From Alphaproteobacteria bacterium (GTDB lineage: Bacteria > Pseudomonadota > Alphaproteobacteria > DSM-16000 > Inquilinaceae): a stretch of 64,000 nt of DNA. Below the pieces are notes generated by a model that was given only the letters and a program-made list of their open reading frames with translations, searched no databases and was not told the origin of the DNA. The stretch's first letter is position 1. Each line of letters starts with the position of its first letter. Below are positions 27,435 through 34,677 of the stretch, piece after piece. The position numbers were made by a program, and so were the translations under genes. The stretch is from the NCBI GenBank assembly GCA_028281925.1, contig JANQIX010000073.1:25386-89385 (forward strand), in the 5' to 3' direction.

Positions 27435-27923
27435 ATGTCGAAAACCCTTACGCTTGCCAAGGCGTCCGTCGTGGCATTCGGCGTCGCATTCGGTGCCACC
27501 ACCGCGCAGGCCGCCGATATCGTCGATACGGCCGTCGGCGCCGGCACCTTCAACACGCTTGTCGCGGCGGTCGAGGCCGCCGGCCTTGTCGAAACCCTGA
27601 AGGGCGAAGGCCCCTTCACCGTCTTCGCGCCGACCGATGAGGCATTCGCCGCCCTGCCGGAGGGCACGGTGGCCACCCTTCTGCAGCCGCAGAACCGTGA
27701 CCAGCTGGTCGCCATCCTCACCTACCACGTCGTTCCGGGCGCGGTGACCGCGGAGCAGGTGGTCGGCATCACCTCTGCCGAAACGGTCCAGGGCGATACC
27801 ATCGACATCAGCGTTGTCGATGGCCAAGTGATGATCGACGACGCCACCGTGGTCACCGCTGATGTGATGGCCGACAACGGCGTCATCCATGTGATCGACA
27901 CGGTGATCATGCCCGACATGTAG
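27435..27923 (+). CDS. fasciclin (FAS1) domain secreted protein
   Basis: A 162-residue exported protein: a Sec signal peptide (residues 1-27, ending TTAQAADI) and one FAS1 domain. Its H1 motif is [14 protein letters not shown], the YHVVPG motif lies in the middle, and the H2 motif is [16 protein letters not shown]1 proteins mediate adhesion, and some are induced with photolyase and lipid genes in the Rhodobacter sigma-E/ChrR response. The start is the ATG at 27435 behind AGGAGG; longer readings would place the signal peptide internally. Confidence 0.9.
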   Translation: MSKTLTLAKASVVAFGVAFGATTAQAADIVDTAVGAGTFNTLVAAVEAAGLVETLKGEGPFTVFAPTDEAFAALPEGTVATLLQPQNRDQLVAILTYHVVPGAVTAEQVVGITSAETVQGDTIDISVVDGQVMIDDATVVTADVMADNGVIHVIDTVIMPDM

Positions 27924-27959
27924 GCCGGTTGGCACTTGATGGTGCCGCCATCCATGACC

Positions 27960-27988
27960 AGCCCGGCGGAGTCCAACACCGCCGGGCT
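27960..27988 (+). terminator. strong hairpin downstream of the fasciclin gene
   Basis: AGCCCGGCGG at 27960-27969 pairs perfectly over ten bases with CCGCCGGGCT at 27979-27988 around a nine-base loop. A smaller stem GGCAC/GTGCC lies just before it at 27931-27946. No T-run follows, so it may terminate weakly or protect the 3' end of the transcript. Confidence 0.55.
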
Positions 27989-28587
27989 GTGAGTATCGTC
28001 TTGATACAAGACTCCGAGGGTTGTCTCGGCATATGCCGGGCGGACGCCGCTGCGGATCCCGTCTTGCGGCTCATTGAGCGTGCACCGACGCCGTTTAGCA
28101 GGTTGTCGACGCCCTTGCTGCGCATACTGCAGCCCTGCCTCGGTGCCCATCCAATACTGGACCTAGACCCATTTTGGACGAAACTGGTTTGCCGACGGAC
28201 GACAAGCACGCTGACCGGTATCGACCATCGATCGAATGGGCGGATAGATCTCCGCTACGGTATCGGCGGCTGAAAGCGGCTTTCAGTCGTAAGCTGCGAT
28301 GCGTTGCCTTCTAGAAATTCTATTGTCAGCGCAAATACTGCCTCTCGATGCGGCCGTATCTTAAAGTTCCTTGCGGAACCAGGCAGGTGAACATGCCGGA
28401 CCACCCGCTGACTTCTTTCCTAATTCACATTAACCATTACAAAGAAACTGTATCTCGAATATAGATACAATGCCACACGAAATCCCTTGACATATTTTTT
28501 TCTGTCGATTTATCTCCTCTTAACAAATTGCATTTAAACTGAGATGGATTAACGGATAGGACGTCGAGAGTACTTGAGAGAAGCGGG
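27989..28587. other. intergenic region without a supported gene
   Basis: About 600 bases in which open frames lack plausible composition. From about 28290 to 28570 the sequence becomes clearly A/T-rich compared with the window (for example around TTCCTAATTCACATTAACC). That looks like promoter or transferred DNA. No recognised RNA gene or mobile element was seen. Confidence 0.5.
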
Positions 28588-28938
28588 ATGAAATTGATCG
28601 GCGGTACTCCGCATGTCGGATCAACGTCGTCACTGGCTATCCCCGCATCGAATGCAACGACGCTCTCGACGACGGCACAGGAGGTGGAAATGGTGGCATT
28701 TGCAGCAGCAGCAGCGGCGTCGGCAGCAGCGTCGGCCGCGGCAGTGACAGCTTCGGCAGCTTCAGCGGCGGCCGCGGCGGCGGCGGCAGCAAGCACCTCA
28801 GTGCGGATGAGGGCCGAGGCACGGCGGGCCGGCGCGGCACCGACGAAATCGGCAGGTGCGGCTGTGAATTCGGTTGTCGTGCGGCCAGAGCTCGCTGTGG
28901 TCGTATGGCTTCCACAGAAGCCAAAGGCTCGCATCTGA
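28588..28938 (+). CDS. possible alanine-rich small protein
   Basis: A 116-residue open frame starting ATG after an A/T-rich leader. Its centre (about residues 38-72) is almost entirely alanine with scattered Ser, Val and Thr, from runs of GCN codons at 28699-28797. No family resemblance is apparent, there is no convincing ribosome site, and an overlapping opposite-strand frame is also open across the tract because of the biased composition. It may be a real helical or phasin-like surface protein, or simply low-complexity DNA. Confidence 0.25.
   Translation: MKLIGGTPHVGSTSSLAIPASNATTLSTTAQEVEMVAFAAAAAASAAASAAAVTASAASAAAAAAAAASTSVRMRAEARRAGAAPTKSAGAAVNSVVVRPELAVVVWLPQKPKARI
28699..28797. repeat. 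GCN-rich low-complexity tract
   Basis: About 100 bases made mainly of GCA, GCG and GCC trinucleotides (for example GCAGCAGCAGCAGCGGCG, and later GCGGCCGCGGCGGCG). It has the look of expanded trinucleotide repeats diluted by substitutions. It codes for polyalanine in one plus frame and one minus frame. Confidence 0.7.
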
Positions 28939-29293
28939 CTGTCGGACCGATGATGGCCGGCGAAATCGATCTGAGTACCGCCTGCTGGTGACGGTGTGGA
29001 GAGATTAGGCGAGAGCCCGACAACTCTCGTTACGTACCCTCCGCTCTTCGGGCAAGTCGCCAGCCGGCGCTTCCCAGCTTGCAGGCTTGCCCCGGTTAGA
29101 CGTTGCTTGCGCCGTGTCCCCGGCGCATCTCTCCCTCGCGATCGACTTGCAGAGGGGCTCAACGAAATCCGCTGCCGGGACGCAGGCAGATGCCCCACCC
29201 GGCGCTGGAGAGGTTAGCGGCTTGTCAATCAATTTCATCTAGTGTTCGCCGAGGGACACCTGAGTCCGAGTTCCAACGGTCGACAAGTTCACC
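28939..29293. other. intergenic region without a supported gene
   Basis: Roughly 350 bases before the HD-GYP gene. Open frames on both strands are present but show no family pattern. I see no terminator with a T-tract and no clear promoter; the HD-GYP ribosome site is also weak. Confidence 0.45.
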
Positions 29294-30505
29294 ATGAACG
29301 TTCAGCCAACATCGGAGACGCAGAAAGGGCAACGCGACCTCGCTCAAGTTGGCATCCCTCTCGGAGAGAACCCGCTCGCCGAGTCACGTCAGCAAGTAAT
29401 AGTTGCAACAAACCAGGAAGCTTCCTTCAAGGATTTCTTGGATTTCCTCTCCCATGATTATGATGTGGTTTTGACTGATACAAGGCGATCTGTACTCGAC
29501 GAACCCCAAAGATCGAGAACAGCTGCCATCATTCTGTCTGAATATCCAAGCGACCTCGACGCGCGTGACTTCCTGAGGAGATTGAAACAGCCCGGCCACT
29601 GCCACCCGATCGTAATCGCCATGGGACGCCAATGGTCGCCATGGCTAACGTTCGTTGAACGTCAGACCAGTATCGACGGCGTCATCTATTACGAATCCCC
29701 TGTCGAACACCAAATCCGGACATTCGGCCTGCTGGCGAGTCGCGGCGTCGATTACTGTATAGACGAACTTGGCGATCGGGCTCAGGCCATCTGGCGCTTG
29801 GCAAAGGATCTTGTCGGACACATTGAAGCGCACATGAAGACTGGCCAACCGGTGCCACGAATGGCTGTTCGAGTGCTGGCACAGTCCGCGGTCGAAGGAC
29901 CCGATGAGATACTCCTGATGGACTTCCTATCAAAGTTGCGAAGCCATCATCATGAGACTTTGGTACATTCACTTGATGTCGCGCTGACAGCACTACTTTT
30001 GGGTCGTCACGTCGGTATTCGCATGAAAGGCGACCAATACCTCCTGTTCGAGGCTGGCCTGCTGCACGATATCGGCAAGACCAAGGTACCGCAGAGCATT
30101 TTGAGCAAACCCGGGAAACTGCTGCCCCATGAACTCGCGGCGATGCGACAGCATCCTGAAGCCGGTGAACGCATGCTGCTGGAGAGTGGGGATTACGACA
30201 AACAGGTCATCTTTGCCGCTGGACAGCATCACGAAAAAAACGACGGCACCGGCTATCCTAGAGGGCTTTTCGGTCCGCAGCTCTCCGAGATCGGCCGATT
30301 CATGGCGGTCTGTGATGTGTTCTGCGCACTCACAGAGCGTCGCTCGTACCGATCGAAGTCATCGGCGATACAAGCGTGCGCCCTCCTCCGGCCACTAGTA
30401 GACAACCATCTCGACGGAGTACTCGTGGAGCGCCTTGTCGAGATGGTCTATGGCTATATGGCTGCCCGCCAGTTTTCGCGAGATGATTGGGCAGTTACAA
30501 CCTAG
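29294..30505 (+). CDS. HD-GYP domain c-di-GMP phosphodiesterase with receiver-like N-terminus
   Basis: A 403-residue soluble protein. The HD-GYP domain occupies about residues 215-385. It has the His-Asp pair in LLHDIGKTKVP and the GYP motif in HHEKNDGTGYPRGL, so c-di-GMP hydrolysis is expected. Residues 30-155 look like a response-regulator fold, but the position of the phosphoacceptor Asp reads AAIILSEYPSDLD and the acidic pocket is missing, suggesting a pseudo-receiver. It is a stand-alone gene with wide gaps on both sides, followed 740 bases later by a GGDEF cyclase with opposite activity. Confidence 0.88.
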   Translation: MNVQPTSETQKGQRDLAQVGIPLGENPLAESRQQVIVATNQEASFKDFLDFLSHDYDVVLTDTRRSVLDEPQRSRTAAIILSEYPSDLDARDFLRRLKQPGHCHPIVIAMGRQWSPWLTFVERQTSIDGVIYYESPVEHQIRTFGLLASRGVDYCIDELGDRAQAIWRLAKDLVGHIEAHMKTGQPVPRMAVRVLAQSAVEGPDEILLMDFLSKLRSHHHETLVHSLDVALTALLLGRHVGIRMKGDQYLLFEAGLLHDIGKTKVPQSILSKPGKLLPHELAAMRQHPEAGERMLLESGDYDKQVIFAAGQHHEKNDGTGYPRGLFGPQLSEIGRFMAVCDVFCALTERRSYRSKSSAIQACALLRPLVDNHLDGVLVERLVEMVYGYMAARQFSRDDWAVTT

Positions 30506-31245
30506 ACTGCTTCGCCATCGACTACCACCTGCCCCAAGATCGTCTCGGGGTTTCAAGACGAGAAGGAGGCTTTCTCGTCAAATCGGCCAACTCCCTCACT
30601 CAATACAAAGGGCAAACACAAGGAAACTAATCCATGTATCACGAAGGAGTCCTGCCAGATTGCTTGCTATATCTGATCTCTTGCCCTGATGCTCGGCGAC
30701 TTCACGCGATCCGTTAACGTGATTTTAGGCGCCAACCCTCACAATTCACCTGTTGCGATGAGATATCTTCATTCTTCGGACTCTGAAATCCATGACCCGA
30801 TCGACGAGAGATATCCCAACGACTGTGGCGCGCACTGAGGCCGGTCGGATGCATCCGCCAACACCGTCCGCTGGGACCCAAGGCAGCCCAGTTTCCGGTC
30901 TCCCTATCTTTCCCGATCGCCCGGCGAAGGATCTGCCGAATTGGCACAGCTGGCATACGGCCGTCCCGTCGACCGCGACGACGGCAGCATTCGCCAAACC
31001 TTCCTGTCGGATCCGCGTCTCGCGGACACGCGCCGGCCAGACGGCAGACATGGCGACCGCAGCATCTCGCGCCATGACGCAATCCCGGTCGTCAGTTGCG
31101 AACCAACACCTTGGCAGGTCGGCAAGATCGCGAAGTCCGGCAGCGTCCGGGCCCGTTACGAAACGGTCAACCGGTCACCACGCGGAACGACCGCCATGTT
31201 GCGTCACCGTTGGCCAACTCTGTGTCGACAACCTCTCACTAGTGA
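30506..31245. other. long intergenic region between HD-GYP and GGDEF genes
   Basis: About 740 bases with no gene I can support. Open frames on both strands (one plus at 30792-31259, one minus at 30746-31075) have composition unlike the neighbouring proteins and no motifs. A perfect eight-base stem GACGAGAA/TTCTCGTC at 30557-30579 just after the HD-GYP gene could act as a weak terminator, though no T-run follows. The first 250 bases are A/T-rich. A decayed gene or an unannotated small RNA cannot be excluded. Confidence 0.45.
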
Positions 31246-32451
31246 ATGGAACGCTATAGTGGGGGCGTTATCGTCGGTATCCAGTCACTACTGGTAGATC
31301 CAATGACAATGAACGGATGCGATATCGTCGAAGGTGCTTCGACCCCGATACTCACCGAGCTGAGTGCGGATTGGGACCTGCCGGACCAGCTACCGATGCC
31401 GGATCCGATCCGTGTCATCCAGATCGACGATGACGAGGACGAATACCTGCTGCTCGCCGACTTGCTGAGCGACCTCGGCGATAAGCCTATCGAGTTGTCA
31501 TGGATCGGGAATTATCGGGACGGCGTGAAGGCGGTTGCTGGCAACCAGGCCGACCTGTTCCTGGTCGACTACCGTCTTGGCGCCAAGACGGGGCTCGAAC
31601 TGCTGGAGGAAGGCCGGGCGATGGGCGGCCATCGTCCGGCCATCCTGCTTACCGGCGCCGGAAGCCGCGATATCGATCTCCGAGGCATGGCGCTCGGCGC
31701 TGCCGACTACCTGGAGAAGGGGTCGCTGTCTGCGGAGAAGGTTGAGCGTTCCGTCCGGTACGCGGTGCAACACTGGTTGATGATGTCGGCGCTCAGGGAT
31801 GCCAATCGAGAGCTGATGCTGCTGCGCGACCAGCTTGAGGCTGAGAAGGTGGCGCTGGCAAGGACGGCGGCCGATCTTGCCGAGGCAAGGAACCAGTGCG
31901 ATGCGCAGCGTCAGGAGATGGAAAGGTTGGCGATGACCGACGCGCTGACGGGCGTCTCTAACCGTCGGCACTTTGAGGAAGTCGCCGCGATGGAGGTTGG
32001 CCGTGCCCTGCGCTATGGCCATGCCCTCGGCATCCTCTCCCTTGACGTTGATCACTTCAAGTCGATCAACGACCGCTTCGGACACAGCGTCGGCGACCAG
32101 GTGCTGAGGCGAATTGCCGATGCGGTGCGGATCCAGCTTCGACGAAGCGACATGTTTGCCCGCATTGGGGGCGAAGAGTTCGCGGTGCTACTGCCGCAGT
32201 CCGAGCTTGCAGCGGCTTCGGCCCTTGGTGAGCGGTTGCGCGTAATCATCAATCGATTGCCCATACCCGAGGCTGAGGATGGCTCACGCGTCAGCATCAG
32301 CATCGGCGCCACCACTTGGCATCCGTCGGAAACGCAGATTGACATCGCCTTGGAGCGCGCGGATCAGGCGATGTACGAGGCTAAGAAAACCGGCCGGAAT
32401 CGAGTCTGCGCAATCGCTGCTGATGAGACAGACAGTCTGCTAACGGCCTGA
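31246..32451 (+). CDS. response regulator with GGDEF diguanylate cyclase domain
   Basis: A PleD-like protein of up to 401 residues. The receiver domain (about 53-170) has acidic pocket IDDDED, phosphoacceptor in FLVDYRLG, Thr in LLTGAGS and Lys in LEKGSL. A coiled coil (about 180-225) and a GGDEF domain follow. The cyclase is intact: DALTGVSNRRHFEE, the active site IGGEEF, and an inhibitory RxxD site (RRSD) five residues before it. It should make c-di-GMP when phosphorylated. The start is uncertain; ATGs at 31303 and 31309 are as good as 31246. Its receiver closely resembles that of the kinase encoded downstream on the other strand. Confidence 0.9.
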   Translation: MERYSGGVIVGIQSLLVDPMTMNGCDIVEGASTPILTELSADWDLPDQLPMPDPIRVIQIDDDEDEYLLLADLLSDLGDKPIELSWIGNYRDGVKAVAGNQADLFLVDYRLGAKTGLELLEEGRAMGGHRPAILLTGAGSRDIDLRGMALGAADYLEKGSLSAEKVERSVRYAVQHWLMMSALRDANRELMLLRDQLEAEKVALARTAADLAEARNQCDAQRQEMERLAMTDALTGVSNRRHFEEVAAMEVGRALRYGHALGILSLDVDHFKSINDRFGHSVGDQVLRRIADAVRIQLRRSDMFARIGGEEFAVLLPQSELAAASALGERLRVIINRLPIPEAEDGSRVSISIGATTWHPSETQIDIALERADQAMYEAKKTGRNRVCAIAADETDSLLTA

Positions 32452-32473
32452 AAGCCAGCTCTGCAAGCCAACT

Positions 32474-32604
32474 CTAGAGCGCTTTCACCTTCGGTGAAAA
32501 CGGTTCCGGCCCGCTTCCCTGCCCGGCTATCCAACGACAGTATGCTTGGGGTCGCCGGGCGGGGGAGCGAGCCCGGAACGACCGTGGATCTGAAAACGCT
32601 CTAA
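32474..32604. repeat. palindromic intergenic repeat element
   Basis: A 131-base element bounded by inverted ends TAGAGCGCTTTCA (32475-32487) and its complement TGAAAACGCTCTA (32591-32603). A second inner pair, GCTTCCCTGCCCGGC (32513-32527) and GCCGGGCGGGGGAGC (32554-32568), leaves a loop of about 26 bases. The left arm contains a small perfect hairpin TTTCACC-TTC-GGTGAAA (32483-32499). It lies between the convergent GGDEF and kinase genes, like REP/MITE-type repeats; it may also serve as a terminator. Confidence 0.7.
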
Positions 32605-32678
32605 CAGAGATATGTCTTTGATTAGCGGCGCCTCGCCAGGCTGACCGGGCGCATCCCGGTCTCTTGGCAGATGCCCCG

Positions 32679-34181
32679 TCAGGAGACGAGGGCCGCACCG
32701 CGGCTGGGAGCCTGCTCAACCATCGGCCGACACCGGTTTGGCGGAATGGAAACCGTGACCCGCGTGCCCTCGTCCACCACGCTGCTGATCTCAAGCGAGC
32801 CGTCGTGAAGCTCGATAAGGCGTTTCACGATCGGCAGCCCCAATCCCATACCTTCCCAGCGCCGCACCGAGCCGCTGTCGACCTGCTCGAACGGTTCCAT
32901 GATGCGCTGAACTGCATCCGAGGGGATACCTATTCCGGTGTCGGAAACTGATAGCGCAATTCCGTCACCTGGCCGAAGTTCCAATCCCACTTTCACTTGG
33001 CCGCCCGATCCAGTGAACTTCACCGCATTCGAAAGCAGGTTGATAATGATCTTCTTCATGGCATTTGCATCGGCATAGACCAGCCCGATGCCCGCTTCCA
33101 TCTTGAGCTGGAGATCGACATCCGACGTCTCGGCCTGCGATGTCACCAAGGCGACGGCCATCCGCACGACATGACAAAGGTCGAGCGGTTCCTCTTCAAG
33201 CTCCCACCTGCCCGCCTCGATTTCCGAGAGATCGAGGATATTGTTGATCAGACCGAGAAGGTGGTCGGCGCTCTGCCGGATATGTCCCACATATCCGCGA
33301 TGCGTCTCATTTGACCGGGAATCCGCCAGGTCGCTCTCAATCAGGTCGCTGAAGCCGATGATCGAGTTGAGCGGTGTACGCAACTCGTGGCTTATGCTGG
33401 CGATGAAGTTGGACTTGGCCTGACTGGCGGCTTCCGCCTGTTCCTTCGCCGCTACGAGGTGGTTCTGGAACACAATGCGTTCACTGACGTCGATGCAGAC
33501 GACAACCCGCCCCCCGTCAGGGCAGCCTTCGACCCGCACTTCCGTGACATCGCCGCCGCTTCGCCTCAGCTCAAAGGGGCGCCTTCCATGCTCGATGAGA
33601 TCTCCAAGACGTTTGCGGACCAAGGCTTCGAACTCTGAGGCCGGTTCCGCTGCGTCGAGATCCAACAGGCTTGCGAAGCGCGAGTTCCAATTGACCAGAT
33701 TGCCGGCGCGATTAAACAGGGCAATACCTGCGCTGGCACTGTTAAGTGTGGTCTCAAGCAGCGCCGACTTCTCGGAAAGTTCCGACCGCGCCCCGGCGGC
33801 CTGCATCGCGTACCGGATCGACCGGTCCAGCAAGCTCGAAGAGAGGCTTCCCTTTTCCAGATAGTCATACGCGCCGGCCTGCATGGCGGCGAAGTCGACA
33901 TCTTCACTGCCTAGACCCGTGAGCAGAATTGCCGGTGTCTCTACGCCGGCATCGACAGCCCGAGTGAGAATCTCAACGCCGGTAGTGCCGCTCACATAAT
34001 AGTCGACCAGGGCGACGTCGAATGCTTGGCTGCAGAGCGCCTGAAGGCCCTCGGCCGGCTCGCGCTCCCAGGTCACGTCATATTGCCGTGCCTTGACTTC
34101 CTGCAGGAGCTCACGCGTCAGGTACAAATCGTCTTCATCATCTTCGATGACGAGAACGCGTATCACATCACCCGATTGCAT
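32679..34181 (-). CDS. histidine kinase with N-terminal receiver and PAS domain
   Basis: A 500-residue soluble hybrid kinase. The receiver (about 7-125) has IEDDEDD, VALVDYYV and YLEKGSL. A PAS domain (about 140-235) is followed by HisKA with the phosphorylated His in SHELRTPLNSIIGF. The ATPase domain has N box NLLSNAVKFTG, G1 DTGIGIP, F box PFEQVD and G2 GMGLGLPIVKRL. A receiver in front of a kinase suggests it is driven by an upstream kinase. It is the last gene of a three-gene minus operon, 21 bases after a single-domain response regulator. Confidence 0.9.
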   Translation of the reverse strand: MQSGDVIRVLVIEDDEDDLYLTRELLQEVKARQYDVTWEREPAEGLQALCSQAFDVALVDYYVSGTTGVEILTRAVDAGVETPAILLTGLGSEDVDFAAMQAGAYDYLEKGSLSSSLLDRSIRYAMQAAGARSELSEKSALLETTLNSASAGIALFNRAGNLVNWNSRFASLLDLDAAEPASEFEALVRKRLGDLIEHGRRPFELRRSGGDVTEVRVEGCPDGGRVVVCIDVSERIVFQNHLVAAKEQAEAASQAKSNFIASISHELRTPLNSIIGFSDLIESDLADSRSNETHRGYVGHIRQSADHLLGLINNILDLSEIEAGRWELEEEPLDLCHVVRMAVALVTSQAETSDVDLQLKMEAGIGLVYADANAMKKIIINLLSNAVKFTGSGGQVKVGLELRPGDGIALSVSDTGIGIPSDAVQRIMEPFEQVDSGSVRRWEGMGLGLPIVKRLIELHDGSLEISSVVDEGTRVTVSIPPNRCRPMVEQAPSRGAALVS

Positions 34182-34202
34182 GTCTCCGGATCCACGCCCG
34201 AG

Positions 34203-34664
34203 CTAAGCCGCGATGATCTCAAAACGGGGTAGTTCGACAATCTGCAGCCAGTAACTGCCCAGCACATTGACGACGTCCACCAAGCCGTCGAACGTTACCG
34301 GCTTGGAGATGAACGAATTGACCCCAAGATTGTAGCTGCGAAGGATGTCTTCCTCCGCCTTCGACGTTGTCAGGACGATAACCGGAATCTGTCGATGGTA
34401 CGGATCGGCCTTGATCGCAGCTAGCGCCTCGCGACCATCCATTCGCGGCATATTCAGATCCAACAGAATGACACCCGGCCGCGGCGCTTTCTCCGGGTCG
34501 CTGTACTCGCCCTTGTGCTGGAGGTACTCGATGAGCTCTACGCCGTCGTTCACGTAGCGGCGCTCGTTCTGCAGCTTGCTCTCAATGAACGCATCCTCAA
34601 TAAGCATGCGGTCGTCAGGATCGTCATCGACGACAAGGATTATGATCGGCTTTCCGCTGCTCAT
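34203..34664 (-). CDS. single-domain response regulator, RcpA-like (copy 1)
   Basis: A 153-residue stand-alone receiver. The acidic pocket is VDDDPDDRMLIEDAF, the phosphoacceptor Asp lies in ILLDLNMPRMDG, the Thr in VLTTSKAEED and the Lys in FISKPVTF. It resembles the regulators that pair with phytochrome-type kinases. There is no output domain, so it probably relays phosphate. It lies between two kinase genes (14 and 21 bases away). A second copy about 79% identical by hand alignment lies at 42863-43309. Confidence 0.92.
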   Translation of the reverse strand: MSSGKPIIILVVDDDPDDRMLIEDAFIESKLQNERRYVNDGVELIEYLQHKGEYSDPEKAPRPGVILLDLNMPRMDGREALAAIKADPYHRQIPVIVLTTSKAEEDILRSYNLGVNSFISKPVTFDGLVDVVNVLGSYWLQIVELPRFEIIAA

Positions 34665-34677
34665 TTCATGACCCCAT

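Noticed and set aside
28437..29198. 253-residue open frame on the minus strand across the alanine-codon tract
   Set aside because: It is held open by GCN composition, has no family likeness and no ribosome site; the plus-strand frame is only slightly better.
28587..29239. 12-base inverted repeat GATGAAATTGAT / ATCAATTTCATC bordering the 28.6-29.2 kb stretch
   Set aside because: An exact 12-base pair at this distance is expected by chance a few times in 64 kb, and there are no target duplications or transposase remains.
30746..31259. Open frames on both strands in the HD-GYP/GGDEF gap
   Set aside because: Composition unlike the neighbouring proteins, no motifs, no ribosome sites; kept as unannotated intergenic sequence.
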